Below are positions 21,703-32,401 of a stretch of 64,000 nt of DNA, piece after piece (the stretch's first letter is position 1; every line of letters begins with the position of its first letter). The position numbers and the translations under genes are program-made. The notes under the pieces are model-generated. The model was not told where the DNA came from. It worked only from the letters and a program-made list of their open reading frames with translations, and made no database searches. Source of the DNA: Prionace glauca (Eukaryota > Chordata > Chondrichthyes > Carcharhiniformes > Carcharhinidae); assembly GCA_037974335.1 (NCBI GenBank), contig CM075760.1:42908103-42972102 (forward strand), given 5' to 3'.

Positions 21703-22077
21703 GGGACAGAGAGAGGGGGGGGTGAGGGGTGGGGAGGGCGATTATATCTTTTCATGTCGAAAGATTTTGGTTACTATTGGTCACAAGTATCCAGAAAATA
21801 ATGGGACTCGCAAATCTCTTCACTCCACGATGAGGGTCAGCGTTAAAACTCCTTCTGGCAGAGATCCACAACACCTGCAGAATAAGTTAATCATATAATC
21901 CCTACAGTGCAGAAGGAGACCATTCGGCCATATCCTCTGTGTAAATAATGTTTCAAACAACAAAACAGAGGCTGCCCTAGAGATCCACTCCCATAGGTTA
22001 TAAACTTCTTTCAGGTATCCAGAGTCCATTAAGGGCATTAAATCAGTTAAAACGTTTCTTTTTCTCTCGGAACAATA

Positions 22078-22560
22078 TTTGATTTGATTTGATTTATTAT
22101 TGTCACAAGTATTAATATTCAGTGAAAAATATCGTTTCTTGCGCGCTATAGAGACAAAACGTACCGTTCATAGAGAAGGGAACGAGAGAGTGCAGAATAC
22201 AATTTTACAGTCACAGCTGGAGTGTAGAGAAACATACACTTCATGGAAGGTAGATTAATTCAAAAGTCTGATGGTAGCAGGGAAAAAGTTATTCATGAGT
22301 CTATTGGTACGTGATCTCAGACTTTTGTATTTTTTCCCGACGGGAAGAAGATGGAAGAAACAATGTTCTGGGTTCCTTAATTATGCTGGCTGCTTTGCCG
22401 AGGCAGCGGGAAGTGTAGGCAGAGTCAGTGGAATGGAGGCTGGTTTGCCTGATGGTTTGGGTTACATTCACAATCTTTTGTAGTTCCTTGCGTAACAGTT
22501 GATTCAAGGGTCCAGCTGCCGGGATGAGCATTGATTTCCATGATTCCAGGTTAATATGAG
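22078..22560 (-). mobile_element. L2-type LINE 3' region
   Basis: The reverse complement reads the C-terminal L2 text (decayed 'LRQSRQHN' region, 'LFLPSSSR', 'VINSFFPA') and ends with 'aatatt..cttgtgacaataataaatcaaatcaaatc'. It matches the 3' ends at 13600-13660 and 31540-31625. Confidence 0.75.
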
Positions 22561-23167
22561 TATTGTTTCACTCCACAGGACAATTGGATTATTTCTCTCA
22601 TAAAAACAATCTGGGCAGCTATTGTGTGAACCTGATGGAAACTGACCGCCTGTTCAAGGAGAGCGGGTTATTGAGGTACCAAGAGGCTGCTTCCGATCTA
22701 AGCCTCAGTTATTAACCTAATCACCGCCACAAAGCTTTACACTAATCTACTCGCATTTAAATAATTTAATATAAGTTAAATATTCATTGTCAAAATGGTG
22801 CAAATATCTCAAAATTAACAGTACAAGTATTATTCTGCAAACACCATTTGCCAGGGGAGGTTCAGTTCTTCGCTCTATCGCCTGTGAAGCAGATATTTTC
22901 ACAATCCCAATCTCACGATGCATTCAGATGCGCCAGTGCAAACCGAGGGGAATGATGAAATGTGAGACATGCCGGATTTCGGATGAGATGTTTGTTTAGG
23001 GGCATCGACTACCCTCTCAGATCGGAGTTGCAGATCATAAGGACGCTATTTTGAAGACGAGCTGTGGAATCTCTCTTGCATCTAAACACACTGTGGAGCA
23101 TCAAGAAAGGTCAGATAAGTACACTATCATTCACTCAATTGCCCAAATTACTGAGTGACGCTGTGAG

Positions 23168-23206
23168 AGTTTTTGTACAGGTTCAGCACAGCTCTGTGTC
23201 TCTGTG
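23168..23206 (-). promoter_or_regulatory. 23-RSS of the V segment at 23207-23981, variant heptamer
   Basis: Minus strand: heptamer CACAGAG (23206-23200; position 6 T to A), 23-bp spacer, nonamer ACAAAAACT (23176-23168). The heptamer text is repeated 8 bp further on (23198-23192), which would leave only a 15-bp spacer. Reduced efficiency is likely but use is possible. Confidence 0.8.
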
Positions 23207-23981
23207 GGTCTCAGTGCGCAGAAATACACCCCGGAGTCTCTCAGCTCTGTTTTAGACACTTTCAACGGGACGGTGCTCTTCACAAAATCAAACTCCGCAG
23301 AGAATCGGTCCCCAGGGAATCTCTCTGTGTTCCCGTTGTATCTATCTCTCCGAAGCAGAAACTCCATGGACCCGCTGGGATACTGATAATACCAGAATAT
23401 GTCCGGGTTATTGCCTGTAGTTGTAAAGTTACAGAACAACTGAACATCATCTCTTTCACTCACTGTGACTGCAGACGGTGTCTGTGTAACAGAGTCTCCT
23501 CCACAATGTCCTGTAAGAATTAAGAACAACATGAAATCAGACGATGTCAGTAAAATACGTTTATCCGACAGAATTGTCTTCTTGCCCTGAATTACAGCCC
23601 GATAAATAAATCGGCGTCACTAAAGTTAAACATAGTTCCCACAGCTCAGGACCTGGAACTGGGAAGTGTTTGGATTGAATACTAATCTTTACATGAACGT
23701 ACATTAACACTGTCTATCGGGATCAGTCCCCCGCCTGCGTTTCATGTAACTTGAAAGAGAAACCAAATACTGTCCACAGGTTTTAAACTCCAGTGTTTGC
23801 CACAGGCCGTGTGGAGACAAAGCGGATCTGGTTAATTTACCAATCGTTGATCAATCTATTGTTACCTATGAGCTAATTTAATGAGTAACAAAGATGTGAA
23901 ACACGGGTTTGTGCAACTTGTGAATTTACCGATTAACAGAGCAGCCGCAGTGAGGAATAAACACGAAGTAATGGGTGGCAT
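23207..23981 (-). CDS. TCR V segment (TRAV/TRDV-like), two-exon, apparently intact
   Basis: The leader exon 23981-23930 (MPPITSCLFLTAAALLI) ends at a GTAAAT donor. The intron runs 23929-23511 and the acceptor is TTCTTACAG. The V exon 23510-23207 reads GHCGGDSVTQTPSAVTV, the first Cys in VQLFCNFTTTG, the FR2 Trp in IFWYYQYPSGSMEFLL, FR3 DRFSAEFDFVKSTVPLKV and the second Cys in DSGVYFCAL. The splice phase is 1 (Gly codon split), as in normal V genes. No stop or frameshift is seen. The RSS heptamer is not perfect. Confidence 0.88.
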
Positions 23982-24399
23982 GTTTGCAGAGAGCTTCTGG
24001 CACAGCTAACAGCAATGGGCTGAAGCTCAAATTGATTCACTCAAGGGTTGAGCAGAGACTGAGTAACGCCCACCGCTTCGCTGATTGGTTCATTGCCGAC
24101 AGCGTCATTAGTTGGCATTCAATCATCTTCCAATTTATTCAACCAATGGCTTCAATCTCTTTGGATCTTCAATGTCTATATTGGGCGCGAGTTGAAAGGA
24201 GCAAAATGTAAACTTGGTACTTTACAAGGAATAAACTAAAAAATAATCCTTTCACAAGTTCAATTTCATTGCAGTGTTAATGCAATCCTTTTGTAACACC
24301 GACAAATAAACATTAAAACAAAAAAAAGTGAGAACAAGCTGCGGATGGCATTAAACTGAAACAGAATCCGAGGTTTCTGAACAAGGAAAGAGATTTCAG

Positions 24400-24985
24400 A
24401 ACACAAGGGGGCACATGTAAACCCACACACAGAATTGTTGAGAACATAGTTCAAACACGTGGATCCGTTCAGTGACTCTTCAAACCTTAGCTTTAACCTC
24501 AGGGACATGTTTAAGAGAGAGACTGGGAAAGATGGTGAGGGAATGAGAGAGCACGATACTCGCCGGAGAACTGAGCAAATCGGGGTATTTTCTGTGGAGC
24601 AGCAATTCTGTTCAGAAGTGATTTTCAGACTTGTATCCAATCAAGGCAGGTTTGGAAAAGGTTGAAAAGGAGCAGAGACAATCGGCTCGCCCCTGAATGC
24701 GTGACTGGATGGCGGCATTTCTCCTGATCTTTATGCAGTGGAGGGAGCGATTAGCAGACTGTGGTTTGAGCAGTCGACTGTTAGAGGATGCGATGGTTCA
24801 TGCCAAACTGTAATGTGGATAATGTATAAGTAATTTTCAGAGACAAGTGGATAAATATTTGACCAGCAAATGGAATTATTAAGAATATAAGATATATTGA
24901 ATGCAAGTGCCGATAAAGAATAAGTGGATAACCCATCAACTGAGACAGTACGTGAGCAATGGGCCGAATGGTCTCTGTTAGTGCT
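24400..24985 (+). repeat. direct repeat E, copy 2
   Basis: Collinear with 19620-20345, with indels. It ends in the LINE-like phrase 'gagcaatgggccgaatggtctctgtt'. The copies flank the V segment at 23.2 kb on one side and the one at 17.8 kb on the other. Confidence 0.6.
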
Positions 24986-26051
24986 ACAACAATTTACAAG
25001 CAAAAGCAAAGCTTGAATGCCAGAAATTTACATGGATACACAGAATGGGAGATTAAAACTTAATGAAACTCCAGGTTACACACACACAAACTGAGAACTG
25101 CTCACTGTTAGCAAGGATATATAGGGAATCTGGGGATTCTGAAGAGAATGAGGTGAAAAAAGTAGGAAATAACATCAAATAAAGAAGTAACAATGAACAG
25201 AGAAGGCAACAGGAAACAAAAGAAAGCAGTTAATGGCAAAACAAGAAAAGTTATGAAATAGTAAAATTTAGATAGCTGAATGACAAGAAATGATGATCAT
25301 CCATTGAAATTTCAGGGCAAGCAGAGCTTTTTGAGCAGAATGGTTCAGATTCCCATCCCCTTTGATGTGAACAAGTTGTTTCTGATTTCACTACACAGCT
25401 TGTCTATTAAACATTGACTGAACACGGGGTGAATGTGAGAAACTGAAGTTTCCAGTTGAAGAAATTCCCAGTGTCTCTGAGCAGCTGAACTGGGGAAGCC
25501 TTTGGGCAGAGACTGTCCTGCTGCTATTTCCCTTCCTGGCCACCAGGGTTCGCTGTAACACTCCCAGGCACTACACCACCCAGTGTCACCTCTTGCCCAC
25601 TCCGGCCCGGCCGCTGCTCATTGGCGGAACATCCGGGACCTGAAGAGAGGCGGGGCCAGCCGCCATATTGCCGTGATGTCACCATCAGCCCCGCCCCCAG
25701 CCGAGGAAAAACCGACGGTTCAGAAATGTAGAAAGTGAGAGAAATTCCCACCCGGAAATCCCGCCAGTAGCGGAATTAAAATTAAATGAACTACATATTT
25801 TTATAAGAAACAGGTAGCGGAACCGCGCATGTGCTGTAGTATTTTCCCAGAGCGCACCGCGCGGGTGTGATTGAAAAACAGACGGAATAAAAACAGAAAC
25901 GATTTTCCCAAATGGAGAAGGAACCGAAAGTCTGACGGGTGAGACTGTGAATAATAATCATCAGAATTTAAAATATTAAAAGATTAACATGGAACTGCCT
26001 GGGCGCATGTGCGGGAGGGGATGTCAACCAGAGAGCAGCGCGCAGGACGCC

Positions 26052-26275
26052 GTCTCCCTTCGCAACGCAAGATGGCGGCTGGCCGTCTCCCCTAGCAACG
26101 CAAGATGGCGGCTGGCCGTCTCCCCTCGCAACGCAAGATGGCCGCTGGTGGTCTCCCCTGGCAACGCAAGATGGCCGTCTCCCCTGGCAACGCAAGATGG
26201 CGGCTGGCCGTCTCCCCTGGCAACGCAAGATGGCCGCTGGCCGTCTCCCCTGACAACGCAAGATGGCCGCGGGCG
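26052..26275 (-). repeat. 33-bp GC-rich minisatellite, about 7 units
   Basis: Seven GCAAGATGG cores separated by GGCCGTCTCCCCTGGCAAC-type text. On the plus strand the core AAGATGGCGGC is a textbook YY1 motif, and TGGCAAC is an RFX-type half site. One unit is shortened (26170-26190). It is the mirrored partner of 3014-3175 but has expanded. Confidence 0.75.
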
Positions 26276-26509
26276 ATGGGTGTGATTGTGGCGCAGGCGC
26301 AGTGAGGTCTGCCTGTAGCCCATTGTCCACGTTGCCCCCAGTGGATGTGGTGGGGAGGTGCAGCAGATGGAGCAACAATCCCAGTTTCAATGGGGGGAGA
26401 GAAGCAGCAATGCTGCTCCCTGTTGTTCACTCCTCTCCCCAGTCTCAGCATTGCAGAGTCTTTAAACAAGAGGGTGCAATGTCACAGCGGCAGATAGACC
26501 TTCAGTTTA

Positions 26510-26790
26510 AATTTATTTATTACTGTCACTAATAAGTCAGCTCACATTAACACTGCAGTGAAGTTACTGTGAGAATTGCCCTAGTCTCTACATTCCTGTT
26601 GGGGTAACACTGAGGGAGAATTGAAGCCCGGCCCAATGCCCCCTAACCCAGCACGTCTTTCAGACTGGAGGAGGAAACCCACACAGAAACGGGGAAAAGG
26701 TGCAAATGACCCACAGGTCCCTAGCACAGTGAGGCTGCGGTGTTGCCCACTGTCCCACCATGCTGACACTGGGGATAATGTATTTGGGGG
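26510..26790 (-). repeat. V-SINE-type SINE in the right arm
   Basis: The reverse complement has 'cagcatggtgggacagtgggcaac', 'ctgtgtgggtttcctcctccagtctgaaagacgtgctgggttag' and 'cacagtaacttcactgcagtgttaatgtgagc'. It is orthologous in position to 2515-2790 within the inverted repeat. Confidence 0.7.
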
Positions 26791-26864
26791 GAACACGGGG
26801 CAGGTGGGGGTATCACCAACTCAATTTGATGGGGGGGGGGTGGAAACATCAGGAAAAATCATCT

Positions 26865-27730
26865 TTGTCTCAAAACATTCTTCCATTTTTCCTCTTGTTT
26901 CTTATTGAAAACCAGCTCACTCGTCCATCCCTCCCATCAATAGGGCTAACAGAACGCAGAGAAAAGGTTACAGCGCAGGAGAGGCCCTGTGAGAAGAGGC
27001 ATGGTCTGGACAGTTGTCAGCCAAGGCATGGCCTTGTGTAATCGAAACAAAGAGATTATCTAATAAAATAATACACGAAACATAGTTTAATGTTACAACA
27101 GCAAAAAAGGCATAACGTATTATAAATAGAGATGAAATTCAGTATAGCACTTATACCGAACAACGCGATATTTAATAACAAGACAGCTTTGGTACAACCT
27201 TTTGAATTTCTTGCAAAACTAATTCCTGAACAATAATGTTCTGAACTGAACTGAACATTGCGGGGAGAAATTCTGAACTCTCCCACAAGGTGGCAGCAAA
27301 CGCTCAGAATCTGCTGACATCTCGGCGCAATATTTGGTTAATATTTCCATGTTATTTCACACTGAAGGACAATTAACACGTTTCATTGAATTATTAACAT
27401 TTTCACCTGACGTAACCGTCTCCGTTGCAGATGATATTTTAAACTGAATGTCACTTTCCTTTTAACACATTTCACTGCATCGACAGAACTAGTTTCAGGA
27501 AAGCAGCAGGAGTTTGTCTTGTTAATGGTGGGCAGCTAATGTTGCAACCACGCAGTAAATGTAATAACTGTGTAAAATCTCACCGTTTCTTGTGGGATTT
27601 CTGCAGATTGATTTTGGGATGTGTGTGCGCAGGAAAATATTGATGTGCCAGTGTGTGTAACCGGCTGTAATAAACAGCCCTTGGAGAAATGGGGCTGTGA
27701 CCCAGAAACCTGTGGCCGTTTTTGTACGAG
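26865..27730. other. unassigned DNA
   Basis: AT-rich, with no recognised gene or repeat except a short LINE-like phrase. The open frames are short and without domains. Confidence 0.3.
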
Positions 27731-27734
27731 GACT

Positions 27735-27990
27735 AAACTCGTTCCCATCAATGCGAGACTCTGTGCACGGTAATAGCCCGCGGTGTCAAACAGCCGCAGC
27801 TCCGCTATTGTCAATCTGTACGACTTGTCTGACTGTTAGACTGTATCAGAAAATCGGCTCTGAGCGAAATCTGCTTCGAACTATGGTGGGAAGGATTCCA
27901 TAACTGACTATAATATAGTTGAACGACAATATAACCGTTCCTTCCTTCTCCAACAGATCCTCACTTTGCCCTTGAATTGGGAGTTTCTCT
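27735..27990 (-). pseudogene. TCR-type V segment pseudogene with both cysteines lost
   Basis: Minus strand: FR1-like LEKEGTVILSFNYIIVSYG, where the Cys position is Phe. After frame breaks, the FR3 end reads LTIAELRLFDTAGYYRAQS, where the second Cys is Arg. Most of FR2 is unrecognisable. A CACAGAG heptamer directly follows and an ACAAAAACG nonamer is present, but 33 bp apart instead of 23. Dead on several counts. Confidence 0.65.
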
Positions 27991-28227
27991 TCGAACGCCA
28001 GGGACGCTGTCAATGTGTCACAAGACGGTCTGGCGCTTCAATCAGCCACTCCGACATAAAATGCAAAAAAAAGTTCAATAATTGGATCAATGACTAATGA
28101 AGGTAATCACGCAGTCAGACTGAGACACTCTCCTGATGGTAACACTTAAGTAAACAGACTGATCCCTGAATGAAACAAATCCTGGAGCAAACCTGAGTTT
28201 GATGCTCACATTAACCAGAGTCGGATT

Positions 28228-28465
28228 TAACAGTCACCATCTGGAAAAGGGAAATATTCTCCCCATTAGGTACTGACTGTTACCCGCCGCTGAGTATTTC
28301 CAATCACTGATAGCCAGCTCACCAGCCTGTCTATTCACACTGTCACTGGGAACACCAGGAAGTGAAGTGAGAACATCCTGAGGCATCAGCAGGTTACTGG
28401 GGGCGGGGTTTTGAACCTGTGTCTTTAAAATCCCCAACTCCCCTTTTACAGAGCGGACAGAGACA
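28228..28465 (+). promoter_or_regulatory. V promoter region shared with a pseudogene
   Basis: The block upstream of the V leader at 28466 includes 'gaagtgagaacatcctgaggca' (28362-28385), 'gggcggggttttgaacctgtg' and a TTTAAAA element (about 28425). The first phrase is conserved before the pseudogene at 17.3 kb (reverse) and at 29170-29200 (reverse), which suggests that it is a functional promoter element of this V family. Confidence 0.55.
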
Positions 28466-28908
28466 ATGCGGCTGTTCAGCATCTGGGTTGTGTGGGCAGC
28501 ATTTCTGACAGGTAAATGTGGACCAAACACATTTCAACTTTGTTCGACAATTTTGAAACAGTCATCGGTCAGCTATTTTTATAATTGAATTTGTTTTTCA
28601 GATCTGATTCATGGAGATTCTGTCACTCAGTCACTGTCTTCAGATGTTGGGACAGAAGGAGAAGCGGTGACTTTAAAATGTAACTATGATACTACATTTA
28701 GCACCTACTATCTATACTGGTACCGGCAGCACCCAGACTCGGAGCCTGAGTTTATTTTGTGGAAATATTCGAGCGGCGGTGAAGAAAAAGCCGATTTTGC
28801 TAAAAGCCGTTTCTCTGTTGAGCTTCAGACAGAGATTAAATTCACCAGTTTATCCATCTCGGGTGTGAAGCTGTCTGACGCTGCCGTGTATTACTGCGCT
28901 TTCGGGCA
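28466..28908 (+). CDS. TCR V segment (TRAV/TRDV-like), two-exon, intact
   Basis: The leader exon 28466-28511 (MRLFSIWVVWAAFLT) ends at GTAAAT. The intron is 28512-28601, with acceptor TTTGTTTTTCAG. The V exon 28602-28908 reads DLIHGDSVTQSLSSDVG, first Cys in VTLKCNYDTT, FR2 Trp in LYWYRQHPDSEPEFIL, FR3 SRFSVELQTEIKFTSLSI and second Cys in DAAVYYCAFG. The RSS follows. The splice phase is 1 and there is no stop. The pseudogene at 16862-17322 is its paralogue. All canonical residues are present, so it should be able to rearrange. Confidence 0.93.
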
Positions 28909-28947
28909 CACAGTGATATAAAGCAAGCTCAGCCCTTTACAAAAACT
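28909..28947 (+). promoter_or_regulatory. 23-RSS of the V segment at 28466-28908
   Basis: Heptamer CACAGTG (28909-28915), 23-bp spacer, nonamer ACAAAAACT (28939-28947). Consensus throughout. Confidence 0.93.
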
Positions 28948-29059
28948 GCCTTTCACTGCAGAATGCAGCTGCTATCTGTTGCGGTCTGTGGAGGATTGTA
29001 GTAGATGCAGCCGCAATGTGCAGCGACAGGAAACCAAACTCACCTCGAATGAAACTGTT

Positions 29060-29240
29060 CCCAGGAGAGACTGGGAAAACAAACTTGAGAATTCAATCCG
29101 ACAAACAGATCATTGCAGAATCGCTTTTGAAGACACCCGTTCTAAGTCCCGCCCTTAATAATTTGTTCTGTTCCCCTGGGATGTTCTTACCTCACTTCCG
29201 TGTCTGTCTCTGGTTCTCTGAAGCCAGTTGATGGTGATCT
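29060..29240 (-). promoter_or_regulatory. orphan V promoter relic, opposite strand
   Basis: The minus strand reads 'ggaagtgaggtaagaacatccc', 'taagggcgggacttagaacgggtgtcttcaaa', aligning with the promoter at 28360-28430. A leader-like ATG follows, but it closes after a few codons and no V exon lies downstream on this strand. The relic is head-to-tail opposed to the intact V at 28466. Confidence 0.5.
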
Positions 29241-29249
29241 GTGTTGACA

Positions 29250-29960
29250 TTGAAAGAGACTGGCTACAGTCAGTGACCTGACAGGGGAGTGGCCGGACAT
29301 TCAGAGACTGGGGAGGAGGAAGAGGTGGCCGGGGAATGTAAGCTTGGTCTGTAGATTGTCATCAGAAAATTCTGATTGTTAGTGTTGACAGGAACCACAC
29401 CAAGACAGGCGGTGAGTTACTCCGAGCAGGTTTCCCAGACTCTGACATGGTCTTCTAGCTATTGTGTTTATGGGTGGTGAGTCCAGGAGAGTTTGTGGTC
29501 AATGGTAACCCTAAGGATGTTGACAGTGGGGAATTCAGTGATAGTTACACCATCATTTTTGCTGACAAACAAAAAGCTTTCATCTCTCTCTCTGTCTCTC
29601 TCCCTCCCTCCCTCTCTTATGTCTCATCTCACTCTCATTCTGTCCCTTCCATTCACTCTGTCGTCCTTTCTGGAGGAGGCTGCAATCAATTTACCCGCGA
29701 CAGAGCATCTGCCAACAAGACATCAGGTTAAACCTTGCCTTCCTCAAATCTCTCTTTCCTCTGTGTTCCTCTCTGTCTTTCCAGCAGGAATCGGATGGGA
29801 AATTGATGGGAAAAGATTTGCAGGGCTCCAGGGACAGAGTGGACGAGTGGGACCGGCTCAGTTGCTCGAGCAGAGAGTCAACATGGGCTGAATGGCCTCC
29901 TTGATTATGCGACCGTTCTGTGATTGAGACACAAATTGTAATTTGGATGCCAACTTCAGA
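29250..29960. other. unassigned DNA with a CT-rich run
   Basis: A (CT)n/(CCCT)n run at 29581-29620. The phrase 'gagcagagagtcaacatgggctgaatggcctcc' (29867-29900) is a CR1-like LINE 3' end. No gene. Confidence 0.4.
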
Positions 29961-29969
29961 TTTCTAGTT

Positions 29970-30410
29970 TATATGTGTTCAGACCACCAGCAACCTATCC
30001 TGGTCCCTCAATGCCGACGCTATAATTAAAAAAACTGATTAAACCAGTTACATTTTCCTCCAAATCATATATACGTACATATATATTGCAAATAGCAAAG
30101 GTCCCAGCACAGATCCCTGAGGGACGCCACTTGTCACAGCCCTCCATTAAGAAACACACCCTTCCACTGCTACTCTCTGCCTTCTATGACGGAGCCAGTT
30201 CTGCATCCACCTTGTCAGCTCACCTCTGATCCCAAGCGACTTCACCTTCTGCACCAGTCTTCCATGAGGGACCTTGTCAAAGGCCTTACTGGAGTCCATG
30301 TAGGAAACATCCACTGTCCTACCCCATCCTACTAGAGGACATAGCCTCAAAAATAAGGAGATGCAGATTTAGGACTAAGTTGGGGAGGAACTTCTTCAAT
30401 AGGGTTGTGA
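29970..30410. mobile_element. patchwork of LINE fragments
   Basis: 29970-30030: L2-like text on the plus strand. 30075-30320: RT fragment of a CR1-type LINE on the minus strand (SKAFDKVPHGRLVQKV, WMQNWLRHRRQRV). 30325-30410: ORF2 C-terminal CR1 text on the plus strand (agaggacatagcctcaaaa...aggaacttcttc). Three insertions or an inversion are implied. Confidence 0.7.
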
Positions 30411-30719
30411 ACTTAAAATCTGAGAATCACACAGAGCAGAGTGACAGGAAACAGAGGGAGCTAGGTACAAAGCACTGCTGCAGTGTGACAGGGTGATTGG
30501 GATAGGGGCAGGGTGGAGAGAATTCTGGTCTTTCTAAATGTATCAGCAGAATGTGTTGGTTTCAAATAAATGTCAATAAGATATAAGGTAACAGATTTTT
30601 GGGGAGGTTTCACCCATTCCACTTATATCAAATATATTTTGGGCCTATTTCAAGAAACTTGGAAACATTGAAGATAGGAGCAGGAGGAAGCAATTTGCCC
30701 CTTCGAGCTGATCATATCT

Positions 30720-31625
30720 GATCATCCAACTCAATAGAGAATCTGGTGAACTGGTGCGGTGACAATAATCTCTCCCTCAATTACAGCAAAACGACCGAGA
30801 TTGTATTCGAAGTCAGGAAGCATAGTAGAGAGCATGGCCGTTTCTAGTCAATGGAGATGAAGTAGAAATGGTCGGGAGATTCAGATTTTCAGTTGTCCAA
30901 ATCACCAACAATCTGCCCTGGTTCCGCCACTACAGCATCCCCCCCCCCCCCCCCACCCCTCCCCCCCCCACCTCCGCCCCCCCGCCAACCCCCGGCCCTT
31001 GTGTCGACAATATAGTTCAGTAAGAGCAATTATTTTCACAGAAGACTGAGTAATTGTGGCATGTCAGCTTCGAATCTCACCAACTCCTACAGATGCGCCA
31101 TAAAAAGCATTCTTTATGGTTGTACTCGGAGATTAATCCAGTCCAACACTGGCATCTCCATATCAAAGATTGGGCATGGCTCCTGCTCTGCCCAAGACCG
31201 CAAGAAACTGCAAAAGGTCCTGACTGTAGCCCAACACATCACGCAAACCAGCCTCCCATCCATTGACTCTGTCGACACTTTTCGTTGCCTCGGCAAAGCA
31301 GCCAGCATAACTAAGGGCCGCACGTACTCCAGACATTCTCTCTTCCAACTCCTTCCATCGAGAAAAAAAGTTACAAAAGTCTGAGATACGTACCAACGTC
31401 TCAAGAACAGCATTTTCCCTGCTGTCATTAGGCTTTTGAATGGACCTACCTTGCATTAAGTTGTTCTTTCTCTACATCCTACCTATGGCTGTAACAGTAC
31501 ATTCTGCACTCTATCATTTCCTACCCTATGAACTGTATGTTTTATCTGTGTAGCGCACAGGAAAGAATACTTTTCACTGTATACTAATACATATTACAAT
31601 AATCATTCAAATCAAATCAATTCGG
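30720..31625 (+). mobile_element. L2-type LINE 3' half
   Basis: The text parallels 12840-13660: 'gagaatctggtgaactggtgcggtgacaataatctctccctcaa', a poly-C/C-rich insertion at 30940-30990, C-terminal 'CFRCLGKAASITK', 'RHSLFQLLPSRKK', and the end 'gaatacttttcactgtat...tcaaatcaaatcaa'. Many indels. Confidence 0.75.
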
Positions 31626-31629
31626 ACCT

Positions 31630-32400
31630 TCGACACCGCTCCGCCATTCTAAGTGTTCATAACTGAGTTCCATCTCATCCTAACTCCACTTCCCTGCCTT
31701 TTCCCCATACCCCTTTTTCCAGCTTTTGAATCAACCTAGTGAATCTGCTCTGCGCCCCCTCCAGTATCAGTATATCCTTTCTCAAGTAAGGAGACCAAAA
31801 CTGTACACAGTAGTAGTAATAGAACGATCATGTTCACTTGTTGCACTGTCAGTTGTTCAAAGCTGGAAACCCCACTGACTATAATTGCCCAGAATATTAA
31901 GCAAAAATATTGAGAAAGAAATGATATGTATCTTGAACAAAAAACCCTGTGTGTGCAAAAAGTGCAGCGATGAAAGGAGATTTGGAGAACTATTCCAAAG
32001 AGGCATAGACAGCAGGAATGGCTTCATTTGGCGCCCCGAGATTCTACGATTCTCGTTGCTTAGAGTCCCTGCCGCTCTACTTATTGTTAGACACCTGAAC
32101 AATGAACAGCTGCAGGATGGTCAGACACTGTTATAGATTCAACCGTCACTATTTCCGCTCCAACAGCTCCGAGTGCAGCTGAGAGCCACCGCAACTTCAC
32201 TCAATATTGAGTCTGCCGTATCCCCGCCCACAACTTCCGTTTGCTACTCTCACTCTGACCCGATTGTGTGATTGGACAGATTGCTGTCGCTTCTCCATCC
32301 CTCTCCTTGATTGGATCAGCAGTGCAATGGGATGGGCATCTGTATTTCTGTCTCTGACATAGGATTTCTCTCACTGCCCAGTTACAGACTCAGGAAGCAT
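31630..32400. other. old CR1 3' fragments, then the 5' flank of a V segment
   Basis: 31680-31830 on the minus strand resembles the ORF2 C-terminus of a CR1-type LINE (ctctgcgccccctccagtatcagtatatcctttctcaagtaaggagacc). 31965-32060 resembles another LINE 3' end. 32200-32400 holds CCAAT-type boxes (gattgg at 32270 and 32310) before the V leader and is the likely promoter. Confidence 0.45.
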
Positions 32401-32401
32401 C

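Larger units (their letters stand above)
25302..26863 (-). repeat. right arm of the 1.5 kb CpG-rich inverted repeat
   Basis: Reverse complement of 2421-3927 with substitutions and small indels. Marker blocks occur in order on the minus strand: 'cctgatg' plus a poly-C run (26860-26830), V-SINE, 33-bp array, 'cacatgcgcggttccgc' (25830-25810), CpG block with 'caatatggcggctgg' (25670-25650), and 'gaaatttcaatgg' end. The two arms are about 21.4 kb apart and enclose the tRNA cluster and half of the V cluster. Confidence 0.75.
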
